A DNA stretch of 64,000 bases, taken from the NCBI GenBank assembly GCA_022478985.1, contig JAKSZP010015868.1, positions 124,001 through 188,000 on the forward strand, written 5' to 3'. This document shows positions 1 to 10,862 of the stretch, one piece after another. Source of the stretch: Massospora cicadina. Its lineage: Eukaryota > Entomophthoromycota > Entomophthoromycetes > Entomophthorales > Entomophthoraceae. How positions within the stretch are numbered: position 1 is the stretch's first letter; each line of letters begins with the position of its first letter. The position numbers and the translations under genes are program-made. The notes beneath the pieces are model-generated. The model was not told where the DNA came from and did not search any database. It was given only the letters and a program-made list of their open reading frames with translations.

Positions 1-1612
1 CATGGGGATTTCCCCTTTATTCTGGCGGATACCCATGAATGCTTGTTTTTGGCTGGCAAGATTTTTATTGCTGCTAAATTCTTGGATTAAGGTCGTATGG
101 ACCTGTTCCCAGGTGTTGTACTCCTTCAGATGGGGAGACATGATCTCACGGGCAGTGCTTTTGAGGCAGGAATGGATTTGTTCTACTTTCTGCCATTTGG
201 TATCCTCCTCCTTGAAACTATCATATGCTACAGGAAAGGAAGCGATACTTTCATGGCCAGAGGTGAAACTTTCTTTAAAACTACTTTTAAAGTTAGTTAC
301 AAGAGGAGTGGAGAGGGAGTTAACTCCAGGGATTGGCGAAGGCTCAGAGATCTTGGCCTCTGCATAGCTGTAGGGACCTGCTGGTCAAACTATCATCTTA
401 GGATCTTGGGTTACTCTGGATATCGTCCCAGTTTTGGTTTAGGAGGAAACAAAAGCCTTATTTGTGACCTGCTCTTTTAGGGAATTGAATGTCAGCACCT
501 TGTAGGCGAAGCTGACTTTAAAGGGTGGTCAAATATGTCTCAAACCCTCAACAATTTTGTTCAGGCTGTATATTGTGGCTATTAGTAAGCTTAGTGTAGG
601 CGCTAAACTTGTCCCTTTTGTCCAAAAATGCCTCAATGGAGACCCTAGGATTGAGGGAGACTCATCTACTTTAAGTTTGCATCCCTGAGCTATATTCCAA
701 ATTTGATCACATAAGGCGGCCAAGGCTGCTAACATATCCTTTCACCAAGGGTCATCCAGGTCTCTTAGGGTAGGTACTGCGGGGCCTGAGGGCCTTGAGG
801 TCCACGGGGACCTTCTGGTACGTTGGGTCCCTCAAGTCCTTTGGGGCCTTTGGTCCCCTAAGCTTCTCAGGACCTTCACTCCCGGAGGTGAGTCACAAGA
901 TGCCAGCTTCAATAGTGTTATTGCAGGGTTTGTACCAGATCATTAATATGGTGGAGATGCTCTTTACAAGCAGCCTCGAGGAGTTAGATGTTATGATGCA
1001 GCTAGTACTTGAGGTAGACATAGATCAAGCGATCCAATACTGCAATTTGGACTTGGGCCTTGTTTATTAATTTTAATTACCAATAATGGCCTTACGGTTA
1101 TCATGACAAAATGAGAAGGCCAAACTGTAGAAGTCAACAACATGGGAGTGTAAGGTCTGGGTGAGCCCCAGTTGTTGAGAGACTACATGATGGTGAACCT
1201 GACTAGTTGAGGAGGTGATGATTAACCAGGAGAACAAAGCTCTAGTGTAGCGTTTGGTTCCCATGGTAAGCACTCCCTCTGGCAGCTGGACTGAGGTACA
1301 GAGATCCCATATAGTAGAGGGCATAAAAGAGGAATGAGAGTGGCTGGAGCTGGCACCCACAGAATAGACACCATTTATTAACTGTTGAAAATGTTTAGTT
1401 TCTCATATTGAAGTTAATACTGATTTTCATCAATTAAGGGCAGGGAGAACTGGAATGAGGCTTTGTAATAGACTCTCAGGATTCATGGGTGGCAATTCAT
1501 ACCGCATGAGTACAAATCCATTAAGCAATGCTTCTTAATTAATCAACAGACTAATCTTTGGGACTTCTAGTATTCTCCATTATTAGTAATAGATGTTTTC
1601 ACTTAGGACAGC
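1..1612 (-). pseudogene. gag remnant of Ty3/gypsy element L
   Basis: Minus-strand reading, partly open at 1073-1360 and 529-735 and continuing in shifted frames to the window edge, gives a gag (capsid) polyprotein that would package element RNA into cytoplasmic particles. The part at about 1-480 contains SFKESFTSGHESIASF, then YNTWEQVHTTLIQEF and NLASQKQAFMGI. These align by eye with the capsid of element E (SFKPTFKDNF, STWSKVKEALINTF). The N-terminal part near 1073-1360 lies just inside a primer binding site, as expected. Protease and polymerase would lie left of the window. Several stops and frameshifts make it non-functional. Plus-strand frames here are shadows. Confidence 0.65.
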
Positions 1613-1619
1613 TCAGAGC

Positions 1620-1637
1620 CCCCTATACTGAGCACCA
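1620..1637 (-). other. Primer binding site of element L
   Basis: Read on the minus strand this is TGGTGCTCAGTATAGGGG. It starts with TGG, as needed to pair with a tRNA CCA end, and differs at one or two bases from the primer sites of elements A, D, E and F. It sits between the gag remnant and an LTR-like segment. Confidence 0.7.
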
Positions 1638-1639
1638 AG

Positions 1640-1865
1640 TCGCTCAGATTATAGTTCTCTAGGCTGTCACAAAAGTCCAAAAATGGGCTCAAAGCTGAAA
1701 ATTAGCGGAGGGGTCAAAAAGCAAAAAGATGGAGAGAATATAGATCACTTTATTGTGTTATAAAGCAATTATATTTATAGGGCGTGTGGGAACATGGTGC
1801 CTCAAGGTCTTTGTGGTCCTGCAAGATCAGGATAATTTACTGCCTTTAAAATTGTCACCTTGACA
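1640..1865 (-). repeat. Probable 5' LTR of element L
   Basis: Segment next to the primer site. On the minus strand it would begin TGTCAAGG at 1865. No second copy is in the window, so the outer border rests only on the TG start and could be wrong. It is AT-rich with no coding signal. Confidence 0.4.
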
Positions 1866-2019
1866 TCACCCTCATTGTATTACATTGTCCTTATGATCTC
1901 AGTGGCATTGGCAGCGCCCCTCATGATTTATGATGTGTGGATGGGCTTCCTGAAGGTAAATTCATTAATTCTTGTATGTATGATGCTTTCTGATCAGATA
2001 AAGTTTTGGTATCTTTAGG
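1866..2019. other. Unassigned AT-rich segment between elements L and A
   Basis: About 150 bp lying between the L LTR and the poorly defined left end of the element A LTR. It could be a scrap of the host element K or part of either LTR. A minus-strand frame crossing it has no recognisable motif. Confidence 0.3.
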
Positions 2020-3087
2020 ATAGGGTTCTGTTTGCACTGGTTTGAGGGTTGATTGGTTGAGGTTAATTTGGGAGTGAAAATTTTGGCTTAAATATATTAT
2101 ATAAAACCCCAAATAAGCTTTTAAGGGAAAAACAAACACAATAGGATTTTTATTATAAAGATTTTTAATATCAAAAAAGGTACAGAAGAAATCCCTTATT
2201 GAAAATTTTTTTTATTCAAGGCAAGCCAACCAGGGGACAGACATTACCAAAAGAGAGAAAGAAAGTATTCAAATTTAGCCTTAGCAGTGTCACGTCCATC
2301 AAAAAAAGTTTTCCACCTCCAGATTGGGAATCATATTTTTCTTGGTAAATCGTGAGTAAGGTTTTTGTGTTATTAGACCTACTAACTGCCAATAGCTTCC
2401 TTCAAATGGAACTCCAATTGATGTGCGAAGGGTGGGAATTGAACCTGAAACCTTCAGGTTGGTAGCCATACACTCTATCAATTTTGCTTTCCACCCCCTC
2501 CCTTATTAGAATGTTGACCCCTAGTATTTAAGGTAAATGAAGGCTAAAAAAGAGGGGGTGGGATAAAAAAGAATAGGCATATGGTAGTTCAATTGGGATA
2601 AATGATGATTTGACTTATCAGAACTCACAAAAAACTTCCTCACCTTGAAAGGGCCTAATTATAAAGGTTGGGTTGACTGCTAGGATGATGAACACATGTG
2701 TTAAAGAATTGATATAATTTAACCAATTATACATCTTAAAGTATCTTTAAATCAGCTGATTACCAGAATTCCTAGGAGTTGATTGGTGCGTAAAATATTT
2801 TTACCCTTTGAATCCCCTTCAGGTCAATAAAAGGGAGTGGTTTTCTTTGGTTGGAGCATTATATTTAAAAATAGTGCGTTGGTGGACTTAAAAACAGTCT
2901 ACTTATTCTGTGAGGGGTTTGGAGTAAACATAATAATTAAGTCCAAGCTATTTTTCTGGAGGATAGAATTAAAATCATTACTAATTAAACAATCAACCAA
3001 GAATTAGACTGGAGATTATTACTGAAATCTAAATTCTTTTTCATTGGGACGTCCTTATTAACTAGCTAATCATCGGATTACCTAACA
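2020..3087 (-). repeat. 3' LTR of element A, carrying a SINE
   Basis: Aligns by eye with 26074-26835, the 5' LTR of the same element. Shared blocks include TTTAAGGTAAATGAAGG, GGTTGGGTTGAC, AATCCCCTTCAGGTC and TAGACTGGAGATTA. On the minus strand it begins TGTTAGGTAATCC at 3087, directly after a purine-rich tract. A 293-bp SINE explains most of the length difference from its partner. The left border near 2020 is approximate because similarity fades there. Divergence between the two LTRs is heavy, so the insertion is old. Confidence 0.75.
2206..2498 (-). mobile_element. tRNA-derived SINE in the element A LTR
   Basis: The insert interrupts the LTR between near-identical flanks TCCCTTATT (2192-2200 and 2499-2507), a target duplication of at least 9 bp. 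The sister LTR near 26233-26255 is uninterrupted. On the minus strand it starts GGGGGTGG, has an A-box-like stretch (ATTGATAGAGTG), an exact B box GGTTCAATTCC about 60 bp in, a tRNA-unrelated body of about 210 bp, and ends in AAAAAAA. This is the classic polymerase III SINE layout: no coding capacity, mobilised by a LINE. The cloverleaf is degraded, so the parent tRNA cannot be named. Confidence 0.8.
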
Positions 3088-3102
3088 TTACCCCCATTAA
3101 GA
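3088..3102 (-). other. Polypurine tract of element A
   Basis: On the minus strand TTAATGGGGGTAA directly abuts the TGTTAGG start of the 3' LTR. This is the expected primer for plus-strand DNA synthesis. Confidence 0.65.
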
Positions 3103-5213
3103 ATGTTGGGGGGAGAATAAGGGCGTAAAAACTGTCCATACGCTTTGTATATATTGATTACTTAGACAGGATATTTGATGGAATAAATGTCGCCTCATTT
3201 ATAAGTGACCACTAAAGGTCCTTCCCAAATAAATTAAGCTTCTCACTTCTGGGCGTAATGTGGTTATGGTAGTATAGAACCAAGTCATATATATGAAAGT
3301 TGGGTAGAGGTGGTCTAAGCTCATTAGCAGCTTGGCCTTCTTTAGTGACGTTTTAGCTAGGTTAAAAATAGCATCAGATTGTAACTGAATGATGTGTTGA
3401 TACAACCTACTTATAGCCTTGTCAGGATCATTAGTCCTACTAAAAAGTCATCTTTGGTTGAGAGAATGGATACCCCATGTTCTCAACCATATAAAACGTG
3501 GAAAGGAGACATTTTGAAAATCCAGTGATAACTGATATAATATGCAATTAGGGAATTAGACAAGAAGTCATCCCAGTGGAGAGGGTCTGAAGTGTCCATT
3601 TTTCATAATATAGAAACTAAAGTTCCATTTGCTCATTCTACGGTACCATTCAAAGAAGTGTTATAGGGTCTGAAAAGAGTTGTTGTTCTCCCATGGAAGT
3701 AGACATTATCTTAACCACTCTGAAGATGTAAATTCCAAATTTCATAAAGTAGAGCCTGGGGGCAACCATTGCGGGAAAAATATACTGATAAATGAAGGTC
3801 GCGGTAGCTTTGTTGATTGGGCTAAGAGAGTCACAGCTTAATCCATTTAGTAAAGTGATCAATAACTACTAATATGTATTGATTCCCACTGGTAGTCTGG
3901 GGTAGGAGACCTACCACATCTAAGCTTATTGTGTGGACTGGTTGTTGAGGGGTAGTAAGTTAATACTTATATCTAATCTTGAAACTTGACTACTTTTTTC
4001 AGGTAAAGCAGGCATCCAGGACTTTAATTATGGATTCCAAAATTTCCCTCCCAATAGTATCAATATCGTAGCCACTCATAAATTTTATGCACTCCGCCAT
4101 GCCCAAGGGTATAGTGGGCCTCCATGATGTAATGGACGGGACTCCCAAGGTCCAGCCTGTCACTAGCCATGAAACCAAACCCCCATATGGGGTCACTCCC
4201 ATGAGGGAAAGGGCAATAGCCATACAAAACCCCCAAGACTCCTATTCAAGCGGGTGGCCTCGGCTGGAACACTGTGCCAAGGTCCAGCGCAACAGCCTCT
4301 ATCACCTTGGGTCCACTCTGGCAACTGCCATCCTGAAGGGATGGACATGGGCCAAGGTGCGGTAGACATCTTTGTGCTGCCAGCCTCTGGTCACCCTTGC
4401 TGGCTTTTAACAAGCTCCCCCAGCCAACACTGGCCAGGATATTCTGCTCCTCCAGGGCATCGCCACCCCAAGGGATCTAAGGACGTCCACCCCCTTCCTC
4501 ACTTCCTAATGCACTGCCATCCACACCAAAGTAACCTGTTCAAATAAATAAAGATATTAAATTATAAAAAAAGTAATTGATCTAGCAAATAGTGGCCTTA
4601 ATTTGGAATAAGCTCAAAGTTCTGAGCAGACTTCCAACGTGAGGTATTTGGGAGCAACCTTGCTTTGAAATAATACCTAAAAAGGCTAAATGAATTGTCA
4701 GTCATGAGGTGCATAAAAGCCTCCAGAATTAACGGCGCCCTAGCAACTCGTTGGTGAATAAGGAAACCTCCAAAAATGGACAACCACTCAAATATATATT
4801 TAAACAATTAACCCATTATTACCTGAACAGTGAAAACTGCACCGGAATAATGGAATTACAACCATCAACTTACCCAAATCTCGTAATTACCAACCTTATA
4901 GGAGATCCATGTACAATCATTGCTGTTACACATGATAGCAGGTACTCGCTCTGAAGGTCGAAGATAAGGCAACAAATTGGACCTAGCTTCTTAAATAGCT
5001 TCCCACTCTCCACTTTGATGTTGCAAGAGTGTCAGGTTAGCATTTTGTTAACTAATTCATCCTCCTCGTCCCAAGCATCAGGGGACATGAGGGGGTCATG
5101 CAATCTCTCTGCTTCACTATTATCCAAGTGAATGACAGGCAGCTGAGTCAACCCTTTAATTTCATATGTTGAGTTCCTGCACAGTTTCATTCTTCATAAC
5201 ATGATGTTGGAAC
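3103..5213 (-). pseudogene. Element A integrase region, interrupted
   Basis: Minus-strand pol remnant. Around 3840-4075 the frames give GYDIDTIGREILESIIK followed by DACFT, a decayed HHCC zinc-binding region. Then come TISLDVVGLLPQTTSGNQYI and VIDHFTKWIKL, the start of the DDE integrase core. Frames at 3650-3862 and 3199-3405 carry the rest of the core and the C-terminal part, heavily broken. A GC-rich insert at 4080-4575 separates the zinc region from upstream sequence. The product would integrate element cDNA in the nucleus. It lies between RNase H and the polypurine tract, the normal Ty3/gypsy order. No intact frame remains. Confidence 0.7.
4080..4575 (+). mobile_element. GC-rich insert ending in poly(A), type unknown
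   Basis: A sharply GC-richer segment interrupting the element A integrase. Read on the plus strand it ends with AATAAATAAAGATATTAAAT followed by an A run near 4565-4575, like the 3' end of a polyadenylated transcript. It could be a truncated LINE or a processed retrocopy. Two overlapping open frames (4087-4365, 4254-4547) have no recognisable domain and may only reflect base composition. I did not find a clear target duplication, so the borders are approximate. Confidence 0.45.
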
Positions 5214-5744
5214 TTAAAGACTCAATGAGCCAACCTTCTGGTAGGATTCTTCATATTTTATAGCCACTTCAAGAAGGATTGGTTGGTAACCACGGTGAAA
5301 ATAGTCCCATACAAAAGGGAGGTAATGCTTTACAGTGAGTAAAACTGCAAGTTGCTTTTTTTCTGTGGCGTTGTAGTTGCTTTCATCTTTTAAAAAACAT
5401 ATTGATGAAGTATGAAACCGGATTATCCACACTGTTATCATCCAATTGAGCCAGGATAGCTGTGATGCCAAAATCAGAGGCATCAGTAAACAAGATGAAT
5501 GGTTTACTATAATCTGGGTGTAGTAGGATATAGCGTTCTTGTACCAATTGCTTTAGCGTCTCAATGCAGCCTTTTGTTTAGAACCCCAAAAGAAAGGAGT
5601 GTTCTTGCGAATAATTGTACAGGAGGCTCATTGAGCTTGGTGAACTTTGGGAGGAACTGACGGTAATATCCCATCATTCCCAGAAACACCTGAATATCTT
5701 GTAGGTTTTGAGGCAATGCATTTTTAATATCGCTTTTTCAGCAC
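5214..5744 (-). pseudogene. Element A: end of reverse transcriptase and RNase H
   Basis: Minus-strand reading. About 5600-5744 gives NLQDIQVFLGMMGYYRQFLP, the tail of a Ty3/gypsy reverse transcriptase. Near 5400-5500 it gives DASDFGITAILAQLDD, containing the first catalytic Asp of RNase H. The frame 5214-5483 covers the rest with frameshifts. RNase H would remove RNA from the RNA-DNA hybrid during cytoplasmic reverse transcription. The upstream polymerase is displaced to 7636-8640 by an insert. Confidence 0.75.
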
Positions 5745-7635
5745 TAGTGATGCCCAATCAAAAGGGGGAGCTACCACGCATCTTTATTTGCAAATAAGCC
5801 AAACAAAGGGAGTATTCTGAATAAAGAATTCCAATTATGGCCCCTCAGCTTACAGCCTAGGAAGCCATATCAGAAGGTGAGAAAACTTAGTAGAAACTTT
5901 TGTCCAGGGCCTGTTTTAGCTGGTGGACCATAGCAGACAATATTGGAGTAGGAGCGTAAGCAACGTAGGCACAATTGAGGTATAGTTATGGGTTTTCTTT
6001 GTTTAATAGGACATTTGCGTCCATCGCCTTAACGTATTGAGAAAGTTGATGCTCAAATAAAGTAATGAGAGCAGGCACACAAGCGAACGACTTGATTCTC
6101 TGGCTGGTTTGGGGATATTTGGTCAAGAAGAGAAGCTTTTGCCGCATTAATTCAAGCACAGCTCACACTAAAAGCAAGCTCCTCAAATTATCATATTTTG
6201 CATCTTCATTAAAAACATGGGGAAGTTTGGGATAGGAATATTCTCAACGAGGGGATCCATTGTCACATTCTGATGCTTGCAGAGTAGGATGTTGGCAGTA
6301 GCAGTTGCGGCATCCACAGCTATTTTATTTAGATTTTTATAAATTAGAGAATCTAGGTTTTACGTAAAAACGTTGAGAGTGCAGATAGGAAGAATAATTA
6401 AATTTTCGTCCAAAGTTTAATCTGGCTTGACATTTTAACAGTTGTTTGCTAGCATCAACCCATTTGATACACTTAAATGAGTTTAGATTAGCTAATACTG
6501 GGCCGGCCACCAAAATTGGAGCAATAGCAGGAGCTGATTGGTTGTGGACAGTCGACCACAGTAGCTCATTCAAAACTGTCTCAGCCACTGACTCAGAATT
6601 ACATAATTCAGTCAAGTTTTAAATTTTTAAACACTTGTTTGTTTTGATTGACGCCACTTTAGGAGCAGCGCCGGAATTCCCTGAAATTGAGGGCAGAAGG
6701 ATAAAGCCCCACTCACAAAATTGGGGAGAGAGAGCTTCCAAGCAATATTAGAGGGTAGAGTGGTGGAAGTGGCAAAGGCAGAAACTGTGAGGCACTTGCG
6801 CTTCTAATTATTAAATCAACGCACAAAGGGCAAATGGAGCAGCCATTTTTAATGTGCGCCCAGAATGGGTGATCAGGGGCAGATTTGATAATAGTGCAGA
6901 GGGGAATTGTGAGATGAGAATTATAATGAAATGGGCAGATTGTTGCAAAGGCGTGAGGTCCAGCAAATTGATCCACCTCATTAGGAACCATGAACTGCAG
7001 CATGGGGTCTGCACCTTAAATGGCCAAAACCTACGTGAGTTTGTGGCAGAGGCATTCAGAGGAGAGATGGGAGGGCAAACTGGTGAATTGGACCACCAAA
7101 CTGCCTTATCCAGGAGCTGGGTGTGAACAGTGTTAAGTGGTATTTTGTATATGATAAAGGCAGCTTGGCTGCTGCTGCATTGGCTTCAGAGCGGAATTCA
7201 AAATAGAAGTATTCCTTAAAGGGTCAGAAATTAATGAAGCTGGAAGGCTTGTAAACTTCCATGGCCATCTCAATGATGGCTGCGCTCATGTATGGGAAGG
7301 GATTCCAATATTTGGCCCAAAGGCAAAAACAAATTTCTCCGTGGGAGCACTAAAGGGCTCTGGAGAACCGCCTAGGATCTTGCGAGGTGGTAGGCCAAGT
7401 CCTGAGGGTAATCATAACGCCTTGTAGCGTTAGGAGGGCTAGCAGAGCCAGCCCAGGCGTGCTTTGTCAGCATCTGAATACACCAGATGGTGGCGCACCA
7501 CTAACCAAGCCATGGCAGCAGGTATTGAGCATTGACATTGATAAGTTTTGACTTGATTGAGTGGCTACATTTTAAATTCAAATTTGGCTTTGATTTTGGA
7601 TTTTGAAGGAAGAGAGGAGTAACAATTATATTATT
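5745..7635. mobile_element. 1.9-kb insert in element A reverse transcriptase, unclassified
   Basis: The element A polymerase frame stops at VKVIYKI near 7640 and resumes with NLQDIQVFLGMMGYY near 5740, so about 1.9 kb is foreign. The core (6660-7520) is GC-richer than its surroundings. Minus-strand frames at 6337-6615 and 6713-7003 are the longest, and a broken minus reading near 7100-7250 contains EANAAAAKLPLSYTKY. No domain is certain; a LINE first ORF is one possibility. I could not define terminal repeats or a target duplication. Confidence 0.4.
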
Positions 7636-8640
7636 TTGTATATTACTTTAACATTTAACTTGTAAGGGTTAAATTCCTTCCTTTGAGATAGCAAGTCTAA
7701 GTTAAAGAAAAAATACTTTGCAAAAAAAGTAGATTTTTGAGGATTTTAACTTAATTTTAGATGCATAAAGGGGTTAAAACTTCTTTTGGATGAGTAAGAT
7801 TTAGCTAGAAGTTTTAGAAAAAATACGTAATGACATTGAAATAGAGTATCACACAACTTAGATATCACATAAAATATGATCCATTGCTCATCAGAATGAT
7901 GCAGGGATTGCACAGCCCTTGAGGTAGTCGCATGGGCTCAATTAATCCTTCACTGCAATTAAAGCATATTCCCCTGACCTTGTGGGAAAGTTATATTTTC
8001 CAGTATCCGCTGACCAAATCCATTACGGAGAAGAATCAGGAGCCAGAGAGTTGGACAAGAGCATCATCAATGAGTGGGATAGGTTAACATTTTCTTAGTG
8101 AGGTTTTTCAATTTTTGGTAGCCTATAAATACCTGGTGACCTCTATTTTTTGATAAGCGAGAGTGGAGACGCCCAAGGCTTTTGGGAATGTACTAGTAAC
8201 TCAGAGTCTAGTAACTGTCTAAGCTTTGTCCTCATTTGTTGCTCTTTGACCTTGGACTTACAGTAAGGTTTAGATTTAAATAGGACTGGAATCAACAACA
8301 TCAATTTTTATGTCTAATCCTTCATGTGCCATGATCAGCATCAGATTTAGAAAATAAATCATTGCAGGTATCTAATAAATAGTGAACTTTTTCAAGCTTG
8401 TACAAGGTTAGTTTATCTGAGATATGATGTTAGGCAAAGTACATAACAGTTTATCAGTAGGTAGGCCCATCTATAACATAGATCTGATGCAAAAAACTGT
8501 TTCAATATCCTCAATGGAATTTATCAGACCTTTTCCTATCTCCTGAAGTTTTGTCACAAAAAGGTACTTATTGGTAAGGTTCCCCAACAAAATATTAACC
8601 AATCTCTGGCAGGCAGGGTCTAATATATCAGGATATACTC
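7636..8640 (-). pseudogene. Element A reverse transcriptase, main part
   Basis: Minus-strand pol remnant. Around 7870-8100 the joined frames show PIPLIDDALVQLSGS, FFSVMDLVSGYWKI and MRLPQGLCN, the fingers and palm motifs of Ty3/gypsy reverse transcriptase. Next comes YFNV where the catalytic YFDD-type motif is expected, so the active site is lost. The thumb continues through NPQKSTFFAKYFFFN to about 7640. Numerous stops are present. It follows the protease at 8674 as expected for gag-pro-pol order. Confidence 0.75.
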
Positions 8641-8673
8641 AGGGCTCCAGAGGACTATCTCCATCGATGCTTG

Positions 8674-9250
8674 TTATGTGTAATAAGCAGTTACAGGGTT
8701 TTTTAAAGTATTTATGGTGTCAAGCACTCTTTGTTTACCAAAATTGATTGGTATCTTATATGAGGCATAAAAAGGGATGCCTTCCAAGGCGTTGACCAAT
8801 TCAAGAAACTTTTTTGTATTCTGCCCAGATATTGCACAGTGCAGCAATAATGCAGAAGAAGGGTACTCAACCAAGAAAAAGTATTTTTTTGTTAGGTTCT
8901 TATTGGTTAGAACAAGAGGAACCTCATAATTGAGAAGAGAGAGAAAACCCTGTTTTATGTTGATGACTCCGTCATACTCAAGCATAAATTGAGTGCCAAT
9001 AAGCATATCATAATTATTGTTATCCAAGGTCACAGCTGGTTCCACCAGGAAAAGCTTCCCAAATCAATGGAGTAAATAGTAGTATGCCTTGATAGTGCAA
9101 GTACTGTTGGGACCTGCAGGTTCATACTCTTGAGAGTATCTCTGCTCAGGCGACAAGTTGATCTTATAGATAAGTTTTGAAGAGCACACATTGATAGGAG
9201 AACCAGTTTCAACGATGGCCAAAACCCGTACCTTGTTGGTGACAACCTTT
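8674..9250 (-). pseudogene. Element A aspartic protease region
   Basis: Frames 9030-9245 and 8674-9045 (minus) together give a retroviral-type aspartic protease and its linker. The distal part reads LDNNNYDMLIGTQFMLEYDG and then NIKQGFLSLLNYEVPLVL, nearly identical to element E (AYDMLIGTQFMIE, QGFLSLLNYEVPLVL), so A and E are one family. Upstream, VLAIVETGSPIN is the remnant of the catalytic D-T-G motif, with Asp replaced by Glu. The enzyme would cut Gag-Pol in the particle. It is frameshifted and inactive. Confidence 0.75.
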
Positions 9251-10029
9251 AATTTGGTTACAATTCCATTAAAGTTAGGGGAGAGAGCTAAAGCATCCTT
9301 AAGATGTAAAGTGGAGGCAAGTTTTTGAGCTGTCTCAGGATATTTATCTTTGATAAATTGTATAGTATGAGCATTCTGAATAGGTCAGATCAACAAGGCA
9401 ATGAACTGGTCAGCAACACAAGTGGTATCAATAACCCCAAGCTACCCAAAGCTTTGCTAAGATAAATTTTATTGGGTATAATAGCTTTATTCACTCCTTC
9501 AGTGTTCAAAATATCTGGTATCCCTACTTTAACTGGAGCTCCTAGGACATTATATCCAACGTCATCACAACCCCATTCAGATTCGTCGTCAGAGTGGTTA
9601 TCTATGCAAGATAGAGGAGCGATAGAAAGAGAGTTAGAGTCAAGAACATCTGGTTTGTTGGATCTTTTATGATATACCTTGTCAACATGAACTTCTTTGT
9701 TGCTGTGGTTTTCTTAGAGCGTGCAACTACCATTTTTGCCATGGGAGAAGCATTTTTATAAACGACCTTTGGCTTGAGTGCTTTGCTAGCTGGTTTAGAA
9801 AGTTTGGACTCAGCCTCACATGACAAAGGGATGTTGGGTTTTGGCTCCACCTTGGGGCAGTTTTCATTAGGCGAGTATCCAGAAAAGATTCCTAGGAAGT
9901 TATGAATTGCATCTTGGGGGACGTGACAATTAACCAATGTGGTAAGCTCCTTGGTGGAGGGCGTGGGGCGAGGAAAAGTCTCCACTCAATGCACAGGGCG
10001 CACTCTGGGTGAAGACAGAAGAAGGGTGC
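9251..10029 (-). pseudogene. Element A gag C-terminal linker
   Basis: Minus-strand reading, with an open frame at 9602-9985, gives a Lys/Pro-rich linker between the gag zinc knuckle and the protease. It contains PKVEPKPNIPLSCE and STKELTTLVNCH. It is interrupted at 10030 by element B. The upstream gag continues at 25170-26048, beyond B. No catalytic motif is expected here. Confidence 0.55.
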
Positions 10030-10843
10030 TGTTGCATCTGGTTTGAACAACCATCAGCTCATGCGATATTTAGCTGAAAATTAGCCTTACTAAAACTTAG
10101 CAAAAAACTTTGATGTCATAGGAAGTCTAGAGCGCGCGGCCCTCAATTTCTTAAGGAGTCAACAAAGTTGTATTAAACTACTTTTGATGCTTTATCCTTG
10201 GCGCTGTGGTTTACAAATACAGAGGATTGAATCTCATAACCCCTGACGCAATTTCAATCTCCTCAATCTAGTACTTTCATTGGCTATTGGCTTTAAAATT
10301 AGATCTGCTTCTGCTCCCTATATCCTTAACTTGATTTTGTACCCTCTCACCGGCATAAGAAAATATTTGACAGGAAAACTATATTCATTATGGCCACTAG
10401 CAAGAGTCTAACTTGATTTTGGTTTATCACAACTAAAAAATAAAGACCCTGTTCTTTGGAGATTGACTTCTTAATCCTCAAGCGGATAATTACCTCTCCA
10501 GTCTACCATCACAGTGCAGCTTAATATACAGGAAAGACACAATTAGGAATATTGAAGGAAAGAGTATATCTCAGTGGAATCCTAATGGTAAGAGAAACTT
10601 TTTCCTAAGTTATTAATGGCAAAACTTCACCGAAATTACCTTTCTGCAAGCCCAGAAGCCTATGTCTTATTTAATACTATCCGGTGCTTCTAATCAGTTT
10701 TAAAGTAAAGATACCTTATTTTGGAAAAGTTTTGCTTTTTTTGTTATGATTAAAAAGTTTCTCTCCTCTTAAACCGTCTTATAAGCTTATTAGTGAATAC
10801 CTTTGCACCATAATATGACGCTCTGGCACTGGTTTCAATATTT
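10030..10843 (+). repeat. 5' LTR of element B
   Basis: Pairs with 24329-25165 in the same orientation. Shared blocks include AACCATCAGCT, TTCTTAAGGAGTC, TTAGATCTGCTTCTGCT and TTTGCACCA/TGTGCACCA. It starts TGTTGCATC and ends just before a primer-site sequence. The two copies are strongly diverged, so the insertion is old. It lies inside the gag of element A. Confidence 0.8.
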
Positions 10844-10862
10844 TTTGTGCTCACTACAGGGG
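10844..10862 (+). other. Primer binding site of element B (degenerate)
   Basis: TTTGTGCTCACTACAGGGG. It equals the TGGTGCTCACTACAGGGG site of sister families except at its second and third bases (TTT instead of TGG), where the tRNA CCA end would pair. Confidence 0.65.

Noticed and set aside
2420..2498. A functional tRNA gene on the minus strand
   Set aside because: B box is good but the anticodon and T stems have mismatches; it is the head of a SINE.
6713..7126. Overlapping 90-96 codon frames on both strands as genes
   Set aside because: Overlapping frames on opposite strands in a GC-richer stretch are expected by chance, and no domain was recognised.
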